44,474 nt of DNA, from NCBI GenBank assembly GCA_028819575.1, contig JAPPLB010000186.1, positions 1 through 44,474 of the forward strand, written 5' to 3'. How positions within the stretch are numbered: position 1 is the stretch's first letter; every line of letters begins with the position of its first letter. Positions 35,005-44,104 of this stretch are shown here, piece by piece. Under the pieces are notes generated by a model. The model did not search any database. It saw only the letters and a program-made list of their open reading frames with translations, and had not been told where the DNA came from. A program made the position numbers and the translations under genes. Origin of the DNA: Bryobacterales bacterium. GTDB taxonomy: Bacteria > Acidobacteriota > Terriglobia > Bryobacterales > UBA6623.

Positions 35005-36885
35005 ATGGATCGAATCGGACGATACGAGATCGTTTCAGAACTAGGCCGCGGGGCCATGGGAATCGTCTACCGCGCCCACGATACCCGCATCGCGCGGGAC
35101 GTCGCGATCAAGACCATCAAGCTCGCCGATCAAGTGGCCGCTGACGAAATGCAGGGGCTGCGAGAGCGGCTTTTCCGAGAAGCGCAATCCGCCGGCCGGC
35201 TCTCCCATCCCGGTATTGTCACGATTTACGACATTGCCGAGGAAAACGGCATCGCCTACATCACGATGGAGTTCGTCGAGGGCCGCACGCTGGAAGAGTT
35301 GATGAATGCCGGCGAAGTCGGTGACCTGAAAGCCGTCGCGCAGTTGGTCGATCAGATGGCGGGGTCTCTCGACTACGCGCACGCACGGCAGATCGTTCAC
35401 CGCGACGCCAAGCCGTCGAACATCCTCGTAACGCCCGACGGCCATACCAAGATCACGGACTTCGGCATAGCGCGCATCACATCTTCGCAGATGACGCAGA
35501 CCGGCACCGTGATGGGCACGCCCAGCTACATGTCGCCGGAACAGGTGCGCGGCGAGCCGATCGACGGACGATCGGATCAGTTCTCTCTCGCGGTGATGGC
35601 CTACGAACTGGTCACGGGGCGCAAGCCGTTCATCGGAGACGGCCTTACGGACGTGATCTTCAAGATCGTATCGGAGAAGCCGGAGCCGCCCAGCGCCATC
35701 AACACCGCTCTGCCCACGGAACTCGACAAAATCATTCTCAAAGGTTTGGCGAAACGCCCCGACGAACGTTTTCGGGATTGTCATGCGTTCGCGACGGAGT
35801 TCAATGCATGCCTCGCCGGTTACGAAACAGCGTCAACCATGGGTTCCGCTGCGACCAGGACGACCCTTCGGGAGCCATCTCCCAGCATCGTTTCCACGCT
35901 CGATAAAACCGCTCCGATCAGCGGCGCATCGACAGCAAAGAGCGGCGAACAGCAAGAGAACGCGCCCGCCGATCCCGCCGAGGCTCACAAGCTGCCGCCC
36001 TTGCGTTCAAAAGCCGCCGCGGGGGACGGCGGCGCGCCGCGCTCCCAGACCGAGCCGTCCCTGCACAGGAGGCGCGCCCGCTTCGTGCTCGTTGCCGCAT
36101 TGGCCACGATGCTGGGCGTTGCAGCCACGGCGATCGCCGTGAACCCATGGTTACTGGAGGACCCGGTGGGATTGTTGGGGCTGGTCGCCACTGACATCTT
36201 CGAACAGGTCGAGTCAACTCCAGAAAAGGGCGCGGGCGCCTCTAGTAAACTTGAAACCAGAATCAGCAGCTTGAGCAAGTCCCCGCGCGCAATAAGCAGG
36301 GGCGCTCCGGTACCAATCCAGCCAACCGAACCGAGTTTGGACAACCCCGCTGTCGTTGAAGAGGTCGAAGAGCCCGGTCCGCCGCTGCCGGAAGAACCCT
36401 CCGAGAAGGAGGAGAAGGCCGCAGCCGTCGAGAAGACCCCTCCGCCTGGCCCGGAGGCGCTGTCGAACGTGGTTGTCTCTTTCACGGGCCAACCCGGCGG
36501 AGCCACGGTCGTCGTTGACCAAAGAGCGGAATGGACTTGCAGGTCGCCCTGCAATGTGGAAGTGCCCGCCGGCGATCATTCGGCGGTTATCAGGTCGAAC
36601 GGCTACTTCCCGCACCGAAGAGCGTTCACGGTGGGTGCAGAACCGTTGAAGCTGAACTTCTCGTTGGAAGAAATACTCGGAACCCTCAATGTAGCGACCG
36701 AGCCTTCCGGGGCCGCGATCTACGTAAATGGCAAAAAGCACTCAGAAACCACGCCCGGTACGATCAAGTTGCCTCCCGGAAAACATGTCGTGCGTGTCGA
36801 GAGCAAGGGGAAAAAGCCGCTTCAGCGGACCATCGAGATCGAGCCGAATACACTACGATCGATCCGATTCGCTTGGGGCCGATAG
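35005..36885 (+). CDS. Membrane Ser/Thr protein kinase with PEGA repeats
   Basis: 626 residues from ATG 35005. Hanks-type kinase domain: glycine loop 'LGRGAMGIVYRA' (13-24), K36 in 'VAIKTI', catalytic D134 in 'VHRDAKPSN' (A replaces the usual L or I), DFG at 152-154, and 'GTPSYMSPEQ'. A Pro/Ala/Ser-rich linker (about 275-355) leads to one membrane helix (about 359-379). The outer part holds two PEGA repeats ('TGQPGGATVVVDQRAEWTCRSPC' and 'ATEPSGAAIYVNGKKHSETTPG'), surface-type beta domains. An upstream in-frame ATG at 34972 and TTG at 34933 give longer but unsupported N-termini. It likely senses an extracytoplasmic or envelope cue; targets are unknown. Confidence 0.9.
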   Translation: MDRIGRYEIVSELGRGAMGIVYRAHDTRIARDVAIKTIKLADQVAADEMQGLRERLFREAQSAGRLSHPGIVTIYDIAEENGIAYITMEFVEGRTLEELMNAGEVGDLKAVAQLVDQMAGSLDYAHARQIVHRDAKPSNILVTPDGHTKITDFGIARITSSQMTQTGTVMGTPSYMSPEQVRGEPIDGRSDQFSLAVMAYELVTGRKPFIGDGLTDVIFKIVSEKPEPPSAINTALPTELDKIILKGLAKRPDERFRDCHAFATEFNACLAGYETASTMGSAATRTTLREPSPSIVSTLDKTAPISGASTAKSGEQQENAPADPAEAHKLPPLRSKAAAGDGGAPRSQTEPSLHRRRARFVLVAALATMLGVAATAIAVNPWLLEDPVGLLGLVATDIFEQVESTPEKGAGASSKLETRISSLSKSPRAISRGAPVPIQPTEPSLDNPAVVEEVEEPGPPLPEEPSEKEEKAAAVEKTPPPGPEALSNVVVSFTGQPGGATVVVDQRAEWTCRSPCNVEVPAGDHSAVIRSNGYFPHRRAFTVGAEPLKLNFSLEEILGTLNVATEPSGAAIYVNGKKHSETTPGTIKLPPGKHVVRVESKGKKPLQRTIEIEPNTLRSIRFAWGR

Positions 36886-37088
36886 CGGCAAGCGACGGCG
36901 GCGGAGATCGACAAAATCCTGCTTTCCGCGCTACCCGGCTTGCACTGTATGCAATAATGAGGCGACTTAAGCAGCTCGCCCCGAGCTGCCTGACTGTTTC
37001 TCGCGGAATCGAAGGACGCCCTCTCGCACTCCCCGAATTCGCCGGCGATAGATTAAGCAGCCCGGAGCGAGCCACCCCGAGCAGGAGA

Positions 37089-37108
37089 GAGTACTCAAGT
37101 GAGTACTC
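37089..37108 (+). promoter_or_regulatory. Hairpin against the ribosome-binding site of the cold-shock gene
   Basis: GAGTACTC-AAGT-GAGTACTC: a perfect 8-bp stem with a 4-base loop ending directly at the AGGAG (37109-37113) of the csp gene. Such stems just before the ribosome-binding site can control csp translation with temperature. The 235-base spacer 36886-37120 has no gene. Confidence 0.55.
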
Positions 37109-37120
37109 AGGAGTTTTGAA

Positions 37121-37333
37121 GTGAGAGAGCAAGGCACTGTAAAGTGGTTCAACGACGCCAAGGGATACGGATTCATCCAGCGCGCGAGCGGAGAGGATGT
37201 GTTCGTACATTTCTCGGCAATTCAAGCTGAAGGATACCGCAGCCTCCAAGAGGGAGCGGATGTCGAGTTCGACGTGCAACAAGGCCCAAAGGGCCTGCAA
37301 GCCGTCAACGTGATGCCCCGAGCCAGCGACTGA
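37121..37333 (+). CDS. Cold-shock domain protein (CspA family)
   Basis: 70 residues. Single cold-shock OB fold with RNP1 'KGYGFI' and RNP2 'VFVHF', starting '[16 protein letters not shown]'. These proteins bind single-stranded nucleic acid and melt RNA structure. GTG start seven bases after AGGAG. The leader hairpin immediately upstream suggests post-transcriptional control. It converges with the glycerate kinase gene. Confidence 0.96.
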   Translation: MREQGTVKWFNDAKGYGFIQRASGEDVFVHFSAIQAEGYRSLQEGADVEFDVQQGPKGLQAVNVMPRASD

Positions 37334-37370
37334 GGGACGGATTGGGCAGACGTCCCCTATCCCTTCGGGA
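37334..37370. terminator. Two hairpins between csp and the glycerate kinase gene
   Basis: GGGACG (37334-37339) pairs with CGTCCC (37351-37356), then TCCC-TTC-GGGA (37360-37370). They lie just after the csp stop, in the 85-base gap between convergent genes. No T-run is present. Confidence 0.4.
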
Positions 37371-37418
37371 ATCGAGTTAAGCTAGGTTCGGAAGACAGAC
37401 GGAACTTTGTCCAGCTAG

Positions 37419-38723
37419 CTACCAAGCGACGAGAAGCCGGAGATCGCGGACATTGTTGCCTGTGGGACCGGTTGTCAAATCGTCTTGCAGCCGTTCAAAA
37501 AAGTGATACGAGTCGGACCGGCGGGCGAAATCGCCTGGATCCAAGCTCGACAATTGCGCCCGCTCCAGAGTTGACCCGTCCGCGACAGCTCCGGTCGCTG
37601 GCGAGTTGCCGTCAACGCCGTCGGTGCCCGCGCTGACAACTGCGATGGTGTCGCCCGCAATCTTTTCGACGCAATCGAGAACAAAAGCTTGATTGCGGCC
37701 TCCCTGCCCGTCACCTATCACCGGACAACTCAACTCACCGCCCGTCAACAAGGCAACCGTGCGTCCAGGATTGTTCGAGCGGAGCTCGCGCAGCCTCGCG
37801 AGCAGATGGTCAACGGCCCTCTCAAGGGGCCAATCATCGACCGAGATATCCGTCTCGAGGACCCAGCCTTCAGACCGCACCTGGTGCTCGAGACGATTCA
37901 ACCCGTCATGGTTATCCAGGAGGCAAAACCAGGAGTTACCGTGAAAGGCCTCGTGGCCCGGTTTCGGTGTTTCGGGGATACGGCGGTCGCGGAAGAAACC
38001 GCGGATCGATGCCGGCAGACTTTCGACGATGCCGAGCTTCTCGGCGATCTCGATTGTGTCGCCGACCGTCGATTCGTCCGGCATCGTCGGCCCTGACGCG
38101 ACGGTCGATGGTTGCTCGGGAGGAACGTCGGAAACGTAGAAACTGACTTGTCTGGCAGGGAAAGCCCTTTCAGCGAGCCGGCCTCCCTTGATGGCCGAGA
38201 AATGCTTGCGAAGCACATTCATTTGCACAATGTTCGCTCCGCACGTCACGAGCACGCGGTAGAACTCTCTCAGGTGATCAATCGATATTTCATCCGAGAT
38301 CGGTTTTTCACAGATCGCGGACCCACCACCGGACAGCAGATAGACGACGAGGTGGTGCGGCTCAAGATCACTCAGCGTCTCGAGCGCACGTTCGGCGGCC
38401 TGCACGCTTTCCAAATTCGGATAAGGATGCCCGCCTTGGTAGGTTTCGAAGTCGGGGTGATGCGGAGGCGAAAGGGAACTGACCGCCAAGCCGGCGGCGG
38501 TTCGCGGCCGAACCGTCTCCGCAAAGACTTCGGCCATTTGAAAAGCCGCCTTGCCGATCGCGATCGTAACGATCTTCTTGTAGCGCTCCAATTCGATCTG
38601 CTCTTCACCCCAACAGAGCACACCCTCCCGGCACTTGATTTTCGCGTTCATCACGCGCCGGAGCGACAAGTCTTCCAGCGCCGCGAGGAACAGTTGACGG
38701 AGTGTCTCCTTCATGAGAATCAT
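37419..38723 (-). CDS. Glycerate 2-kinase (GckA/MOFRL family)
   Basis: 434 residues. N-terminal DUF4147 domain with 'LLSGGGSAICEKP', 'LRKHFSAIKGGRLAE' and 'SDVPPEQPSTVASGP'. The C-terminal MOFRL domain has 'LLTGGELSCPVIGDGQGGRNQAFVLDC' and 'SAGTDGVDGNSPATGA'. It phosphorylates D-glycerate at C2, feeding 2-phosphoglycerate into glycolysis, as in the serine cycle or sugar-acid catabolism. Met codons at 38723 and 38714 are both possible starts. Whether it works with the enolase-superfamily dehydratase or the HPS/PHI operon is speculative. The spacer 38724-39006 shows nothing clear. Confidence 0.92.
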   Translation of the reverse strand: MILMKETLRQLFLAALEDLSLRRVMNAKIKCREGVLCWGEEQIELERYKKIVTIAIGKAAFQMAEVFAETVRPRTAAGLAVSSLSPPHHPDFETYQGGHPYPNLESVQAAERALETLSDLEPHHLVVYLLSGGGSAICEKPISDEISIDHLREFYRVLVTCGANIVQMNVLRKHFSAIKGGRLAERAFPARQVSFYVSDVPPEQPSTVASGPTMPDESTVGDTIEIAEKLGIVESLPASIRGFFRDRRIPETPKPGHEAFHGNSWFCLLDNHDGLNRLEHQVRSEGWVLETDISVDDWPLERAVDHLLARLRELRSNNPGRTVALLTGGELSCPVIGDGQGGRNQAFVLDCVEKIAGDTIAVVSAGTDGVDGNSPATGAVADGSTLERAQLSSLDPGDFARRSDSYHFFERLQDDLTTGPTGNNVRDLRLLVAW

Positions 38724-39006
38724 CCGGACTCACCCTGTCCGGGTCGGTTCCTCAAGCTCTACCGACCGGCATAGCTTGGAGAACCACATCGAATCTTGAC
38801 CGAAAACCTCTTGACATTGCAGGCAATCAGTAGAAGCAGGATTGTGCGCAATGGTGCACCAGCCTGCATTTCTCACCACATGACGTCCGTAGCACGAGAT
38901 AAGACCGCCGCGTGATGAAAAATGCAGGCTATGAGTGTTGCAGCAGGATACGGAAGAGGCAGCGGGTGCATGAAGAGCTGTTGGGTTCCAGGTCTCGGAT
39001 AGGCAA

Positions 39007-39969
39007 TCAGGCCGACATTCGGTCGGCAGCGCGGGCCGCAGTGCTACTGCCTTGCGGCATCGCGACCCGGCCGGCATAGCGTTCGAGGTAGCCCATCCAA
39101 CGCTTCCCCACCCCCTCACCAGCGAAGTGGCTTTCCCAGTAAGCGAACAAGTCAGCCCGCTCGCTTTTGATACGGCGTTTGAGAGCGTCCCGTAATCGCC
39201 GGGCCCCCTCCTGTTCGAGGAGACCGGGCCTCTTCAGCAGGGACAGCGTGGCAGCGCAATCGTTCATCGTTCCCAAGTGGTCCTGGAGCCGCCTGACGGC
39301 GGTGATGTGCTTGTCGAGGGTGGGTCCGTAGCAAGGCTTGAACAACTCCAGGGTGTATCGAAAGCGTTTCACCCGCAGTCGAAAGTCGTGCAGCTTTTTG
39401 TCTGGGGTTTTCACCTGAATCAGCTTGCGGCCCCTGCTAAAGAACTTCTGCGTCAGTCCCGGCAGCACGAAGGCAGCGTTCTCCGAGCTTGTGAGGGAGG
39501 AGTCCCAAGTCGACTTGGCGCTTCCACGCCGATCCATATGCGAGCTTACAACGAGGCGCCGTCGCCACTTATCCGACGAATTGCGCTTGCTCCACCGCTT
39601 TACATCCTCCTGAAAGCCTTTCGCAAGCTCCTGCCGCTGTTTGGACAGGACACGAACCAAAGAGGTATCCGGTGTCAGCCCCGCCTCGCTGGCGAGTTGC
39701 AGGGCTATATCCCGATCGCGCACGATGCCCGCCGGTTTCAGGATTTCCCGCAAACGTCTATCGAACTTGCGAACCGGGCGGGGCGGGAAGAAACCATTGA
39801 ACGCATCCACACAGCTTTCATAGCGACGGATCGAGACTCGCAGGTCGTGCACCGTATGCGCATCGGTCGACTTGCAGCCACGTCCAAGCTCGTAAGCAAA
39901 GCGGTCGAGACGAGCTTCGCTCCGGCGAGCCACATACTCCTTCATGGGGGACAGCGCTTCAGGGGACAT
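39007..39969 (-). CDS. CHAD-domain protein
   Basis: 320 residues, all-helical CHAD fold. Both repeats carry the conserved His/Arg pattern: 'VHDLRVSIRRYESCVDAF' (about residues 40-57) and 'LHDFRLRVKRFRYTLELF' (second half), plus 'RDRDIALQLA' and 'LQDHLGTMNDC'. CHAD proteins bind inorganic polyphosphate through these basic residues and are often attached to polyphosphate granules or paired with CYTH triphosphatases. There is no CYTH gene or polyphosphate kinase in the window. It is divergent from the radical SAM gene at 40191, with a 221-base spacer. Confidence 0.9.
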   Translation of the reverse strand: MSPEALSPMKEYVARRSEARLDRFAYELGRGCKSTDAHTVHDLRVSIRRYESCVDAFNGFFPPRPVRKFDRRLREILKPAGIVRDRDIALQLASEAGLTPDTSLVRVLSKQRQELAKGFQEDVKRWSKRNSSDKWRRRLVVSSHMDRRGSAKSTWDSSLTSSENAAFVLPGLTQKFFSRGRKLIQVKTPDKKLHDFRLRVKRFRYTLELFKPCYGPTLDKHITAVRRLQDHLGTMNDCAATLSLLKRPGLLEQEGARRLRDALKRRIKSERADLFAYWESHFAGEGVGKRWMGYLERYAGRVAMPQGSSTAARAADRMSA

Positions 39970-40190
39970 CAGTACTCGCGATTGACTTCAAGGGAGACAG
40001 ACGCACCGGAAACCGGGTTTCAGCCCATTGCGCCCACCGGACGATACAGCAGGAACTCGTGTGCTGTCAAGGCGAGTTCAGCGGGCGGCAAGAGTCTGCC
40101 GCGGCCGGCGCCGCTTGTTTTGGTGCTCCGTCGACAGATATCGACCTGTCTGCTCGACTAGAATTAAAGTACGTTCCGGACAACATCCCA

Positions 40191-41516
40191 ATGAGCGCGA
40201 CGAGCAGCGGTGGCACGAACGGAGAGGCGACGACCGTCGGCAACTATTTCGTCTCCAACTATCCGCCGTACAGCTTCTGGAATGCGCAGGCTGCCGAACA
40301 GGCGGTGGTTACCCTGGACCATCCGCCGAGCGTGGAAGGGCCTTTTGGGTTGTATCTTCACATCCCGTTCTGTCGCAAGCGCTGCCGTTTCTGCTACTTC
40401 AAGGTTTATACCGACAACGATTCGTCGGAGATCACTCGATATCTCGAAGGCGTCGCGAAGGAGTTGACGCTGTACTCCAACAAGCCGGCCGTTTGCGGAC
40501 GCAAACCAAAGTTCATCTATTTCGGCGGCGGCACTCCGTCGTACATTTCGACGCAACAGTTATCCCGGCTCGTGAATGCCATCCAGCCGCTCTTCCCCTG
40601 GGATGAAGCCGAGGAGATCACCTTCGAGTGCGAGCCGGGCACGATCACCAAACATAAACTCGAGATCCTCCGTGATATCGGCGTGACCCGCCTGAGCCTC
40701 GGAATCGAGAACTTCGACGATGAGATCCTCGAAGTCAATGGCCGCGCCCATGGATCGAGGGAGATCGACCGGGCATACGGCTTCGCGCACGATACCGGCT
40801 TTCCGCAAATCAACATCGACCTTATTGCCGGGATGGTCGGCGAAACCGACGCCAACTGGGAGAAATGCGTCCGTAAGAGCATCGCACTACAGCCTGACAG
40901 CATCACGATCTATCAAATGGAGCTGCCCCCGAACACCGTCATCTCCAAGGAGATGCGCATCAATGGGCAACCCGCTCCTGTTGCAGACTGGAGGACGAAG
41001 CGCCATTGGACGGGCTACGCATTCGCAGAGTTCGAAAAAGCCGGCTATACGCTGACGAGCGGCTACACGGCTGTCAGGGACACGGCGACGGCCACCTTTC
41101 TTTACCGCGACCTGCTCTGGAGCGGCGCAGACATGTTAGGCATCGGGGTGTCCTCCTTCGGCCATCTGCAGGGAGTGCACATCCAAAACGAGCATCACAT
41201 GCAGCCCTATCTCGAAGCCGTCGAGGACGGTGAGATTCCGATCCGCCGCGCGCTCCCGACGACCGCCGATGAACGGATGATCCGTGAGTTCATTTTGCAA
41301 ATGAAGAAGGGACGTGTCGACAAACTGTACTTCCAATCCAAGTTTGGGGTTGACTTACAGGACCGCTTCGGTACGGCCCTTGAAGAACTGCGCCAGAGAG
41401 GTCAGGTCGAAATCGACTCCGCCAGCGTCACGCTCACCCGCGAGGGATTGCTCCGCGTCGATCAGTTGCTGCATCGATTCTTTCTTCCCCGTCATCGAGT
41501 CACGAACGCCGCATAG
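40191..41516 (+). CDS. HemN/HemW-like radical SAM protein
   Basis: 441 residues from ATG 40191; the frame is open upstream to 40059 but that part looks non-coding. Radical SAM motif C61-x3-C65-x2-C68 in 'HIPFCRKRCRFCYF', then 'IYFGGGTPSY', 'LSLGIENFDDEILEVNGRAH', 'INIDLIAGMVGET' and a HemN-C-like end ('RGQVEIDSASVTLTREGLLRVDQLL'). The family includes coproporphyrinogen oxidase, heme chaperones and class C radical SAM methyltransferases of natural-product pathways. An extra N-terminal stretch of ~50 residues and its operon with a halogenase-like and a ligase-like gene suggest a biosynthetic role rather than heme synthesis (inference). Confidence 0.82.
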   Translation: MSATSSGGTNGEATTVGNYFVSNYPPYSFWNAQAAEQAVVTLDHPPSVEGPFGLYLHIPFCRKRCRFCYFKVYTDNDSSEITRYLEGVAKELTLYSNKPAVCGRKPKFIYFGGGTPSYISTQQLSRLVNAIQPLFPWDEAEEITFECEPGTITKHKLEILRDIGVTRLSLGIENFDDEILEVNGRAHGSREIDRAYGFAHDTGFPQINIDLIAGMVGETDANWEKCVRKSIALQPDSITIYQMELPPNTVISKEMRINGQPAPVADWRTKRHWTGYAFAEFEKAGYTLTSGYTAVRDTATATFLYRDLLWSGADMLGIGVSSFGHLQGVHIQNEHHMQPYLEAVEDGEIPIRRALPTTADERMIREFILQMKKGRVDKLYFQSKFGVDLQDRFGTALEELRQRGQVEIDSASVTLTREGLLRVDQLLHRFFLPRHRVTNAA

Positions 41517-41531
41517 GTCCCGCCATCTACG

Positions 41532-42779
41532 ATGAACCGCTACGACGCCATCGTGATCGGCGCAGGGCCTTCCGGTTCCACCGCCGCGGCAGTTCTGGCT
41601 TCCAAAGGCCGCCGCGTCCTTGCCATCGAGCGGGAAAAGTTTCCACGGTATCACGTCGGCGAGTCGCTCATCCCGTACACCTATTTCCCACTCGAGCGCA
41701 TCGGCATGATCGAGCGCATGAAGAAATCACACTTCCCCAGCAAGTACAGCGTCCAGTTCGTTGGCCGCAGCGGGAACCTCTCGCAGCCGTTCTACTTCTT
41801 CGAGCACCTCAAACACGAGGCAGCCTGCACCTGGCAGGTGCTTCGCAGCGAGTTCGACCAGATGCTTATGGACAACGCCCGCGAAAAGGGCGTCGAAGTT
41901 CTGGAAGAAACAAAGGTCACAGAGACGATCGATGAAAACGGCACCGTTACCGGCGTGCGTGCGAAAGCCAAGGACGAGGGTACGCTGGAGTTCCGCGCAC
42001 CGATCACCATCGACGCCTCTGGGCGCGACTCGCTCTCGATGCTCCGCAACAACTGGCGTGTGCGGGACGACCAGCTCAAGAAGATTTCGATCTGGACCTA
42101 TTACAAAGGCGCTCTTCGCGATCCCGGCCGTGATGAAGGCGCAACCACCATCGCCTCGATTCCTGAACGAGGTTGGTTTTGGTACATCCCTCTCCCCGAC
42201 GACATGGTCAGCGTCGGTGTCGTCGCGGAAAGCGATTACCTATATCGCGACACGCGCGACCTGGAAGAAATCTTCGTTCGCGAGGTCACCAACAACCGCT
42301 GGATCGAGAAGCATCTTGCGATCGCTCAAAGAACGGAACCCTTGCGGGTCACCGGAGAGTTCTCCTATCGCTCGCGCTACACCGCCGCCGACGGGTTGGT
42401 ACTGACAGGAGACGCCTTCGGTTTCCTCGACCCCGTGTTTTCCTCGGGACTCTTCTTCGCGCTGCGGGGCGGAGAACTCGTCGCCGACGCCGTTGACGCG
42501 GCGCTCACCGCAGGCGACTACTCAGCCGGGCGCTTCAACGACTATGCCAACGAGATGTGCAGCGGCATGGAAGCAATGCGCCGCCTGGTCTACGCTTTCT
42601 ACGACCACGGCTTCAGCTTCGCTGACCTGATGAAGGAGCACCCTGATCTCAGCCCCGACCTGACCGATTGCCTGATTGGAAACCTATCCCGAGATTTCGA
42701 GCCACTCTTCAAAGCGGTGTCGAAGTTCGCCGCCGTCCCGGACCCGCTGTCCCACGGCCGTCCGCTGGCGGCCGCGTGA
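41532..42779 (+). CDS. Flavin-dependent halogenase-like oxidoreductase
   Basis: 415 residues. FAD-binding GxGxxG in 'VIGAGPSGSTAA'; 'YHVGESLIPYTY' with E44; a lysine, K71 in 'FPSKYSVQF', at the place of the catalytic lysine of CmlS-type halogenases (position from memory). W215-x-W217-x-I-P220 ('WFWYIP') is the halogenase signature, and 'GDAFGFLDPVFSSGLFFAL' (293-311) is the second flavin motif. These enzymes use FADH2, O2 and a halide to make HOCl that is passed to the lysine, but some family members are plain oxidoreductases. It lies 15 bases after the HemN-like gene and overlaps the ligase gene. No flavin reductase gene is seen here. Confidence 0.78.
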   Translation: MNRYDAIVIGAGPSGSTAAAVLASKGRRVLAIEREKFPRYHVGESLIPYTYFPLERIGMIERMKKSHFPSKYSVQFVGRSGNLSQPFYFFEHLKHEAACTWQVLRSEFDQMLMDNAREKGVEVLEETKVTETIDENGTVTGVRAKAKDEGTLEFRAPITIDASGRDSLSMLRNNWRVRDDQLKKISIWTYYKGALRDPGRDEGATTIASIPERGWFWYIPLPDDMVSVGVVAESDYLYRDTRDLEEIFVREVTNNRWIEKHLAIAQRTEPLRVTGEFSYRSRYTAADGLVLTGDAFGFLDPVFSSGLFFALRGGELVADAVDAALTAGDYSAGRFNDYANEMCSGMEAMRRLVYAFYDHGFSFADLMKEHPDLSPDLTDCLIGNLSRDFEPLFKAVSKFAAVPDPLSHGRPLAAA

Positions 42780-44104
42780 ACAGCCGCCGGTATGTTGTTG
42801 CCAAGCGCATGAATTCATTGAAGACGCTGCATCTCGACAGAGCCGCGCTCAATGCGCACCAGTTGAAGAAACTGCACGCTCTTCTAAAGACGACCCTTGC
42901 CGATAACCCCTTCTACAAGGCGAAGCTGCGGGCCGCCGGTACCGATCACCTTCCCGAGAGCCTCGACGACTTCATCGCGCGCACACCCTTGACGACCAAG
43001 CGGGAGTTGGTCGACGATCAACGACGGAACCCACCGTACGGGTCCAACCGTGCCTTTCCGATCGAGCACTACTGTCGGTACCACCAGACCAGCGGTACGA
43101 CCTCCACTCCAGTTCGCTGGCTTGACACGCGCGAGAGTTGGAACTGGATGGTCGACTCCTGGGAGCGTATCTTCGAGTCCGCCGGAATCACGGCACAAGA
43201 TCGGATCTTCTTCCCCTTCTCCTTCGGTCCGTTTCTCGGTTTCTGGTCAGCCTTTGACGCGGCAAACCGGATGGGCTGTCTCGCGATTCCCGGCGGCGGC
43301 CAGCGCAGTGCGGCACGGCTCAGCACCATCGTCGACAATGCCGTCACCGCAATCTGCGCCACGCCTACATACGCGATTCACCTTGGGGAAGCGGCCCACG
43401 AAGAGAACATCGCCCTCTCGGCCATGAAGGTTCGGGCGATCATCGTTGCCGGCGAGCCGGGCGGCGCGATCCCGTCCACTCGAGGCCTGATCGAAAAACT
43501 CTGGCCGGGCATCCGCGTGTTCGACCACTACGGCATGACTGAGGTCGGGCCTGTCAGCTACGAATGCCCCAGCCGACGGGGTGTCGCCCACGTGATGGAA
43601 TCGGCCTACCTTGCCGAGGTCATCGATCCCGAAACACTCGCGCCGGTGAAGCCGGACGACATCGGCGAACTTGTCCTTACGCCTCTCGGCCGCCTCGGGT
43701 CACCCGTCATTCGCTATCGTACGGGCGACCTCGTGAGACCCGCGAACCCAGAACGCTGCGAGTGCGGCAGCTACGAGCTGTCTTTGGAAGGGGGCATCCT
43801 CGGGCGGACAGACGACATGGTGATCGTGCGCGGAGTCAACCTCTATCCCAGCGCCGTCGAGGACGTGCTGCGGGCTGTTGGCGGGATCGCGGAATTCCAA
43901 GTTGATATCAGCACCAACAACGACTTGACGGAGCTACGGCTTCGGGTCGAGCCTTCCGCCCCGGTCACGGACCCATCTCGTTTCGCAATTCATGTCGAGC
44001 AGGCCCTTCACCGAGCATTCGGCCTTCGCTTCTCGGTGGAATGCGTCACTCCGGGTACACTTCCTCGATTCGAGATGAAAGCAAAGCGCTGGAAACACAA
44101 ATGA
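42776..44104 (+). CDS. Phenylacetate-CoA-ligase-like AMP-forming enzyme
   Basis: 442 residues from GTG 42776, which overlaps the previous stop (GTGA); ATG at 42809 is an alternative and the frame is open further upstream. ANL superfamily, PaaK branch: P-loop 'YHQTSGTTSTPVRW', 'IIVAGEPGGAIPSTRGLIEKLWPG', 'DHYGMTEVGPVSYEC', 'IRYRTGDLV' and the C-terminal 'GRTDDMVIVRGVNLYPSAVEDVL'. It adenylates an aryl or alkyl acid and makes its CoA thioester, or loads a carrier protein. With the halogenase-like and radical SAM genes it suggests activation of a modified aromatic acid (inference). Further operon genes may lie beyond the window. Confidence 0.88.
   Translation: MNSRRYVVAKRMNSLKTLHLDRAALNAHQLKKLHALLKTTLADNPFYKAKLRAAGTDHLPESLDDFIARTPLTTKRELVDDQRRNPPYGSNRAFPIEHYCRYHQTSGTTSTPVRWLDTRESWNWMVDSWERIFESAGITAQDRIFFPFSFGPFLGFWSAFDAANRMGCLAIPGGGQRSAARLSTIVDNAVTAICATPTYAIHLGEAAHEENIALSAMKVRAIIVAGEPGGAIPSTRGLIEKLWPGIRVFDHYGMTEVGPVSYECPSRRGVAHVMESAYLAEVIDPETLAPVKPDDIGELVLTPLGRLGSPVIRYRTGDLVRPANPERCECGSYELSLEGGILGRTDDMVIVRGVNLYPSAVEDVLRAVGGIAEFQVDISTNNDLTELRLRVEPSAPVTDPSRFAIHVEQALHRAFGLRFSVECVTPGTLPRFEMKAKRWKHK

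Noticed and set aside
40059-40190. Upstream extension of the HemN-like gene by 44 residues
   Set aside because: The added part is low-complexity and lacks homology-like features; ATG 40191 fits the operon better, although its ribosome-binding site is weak.
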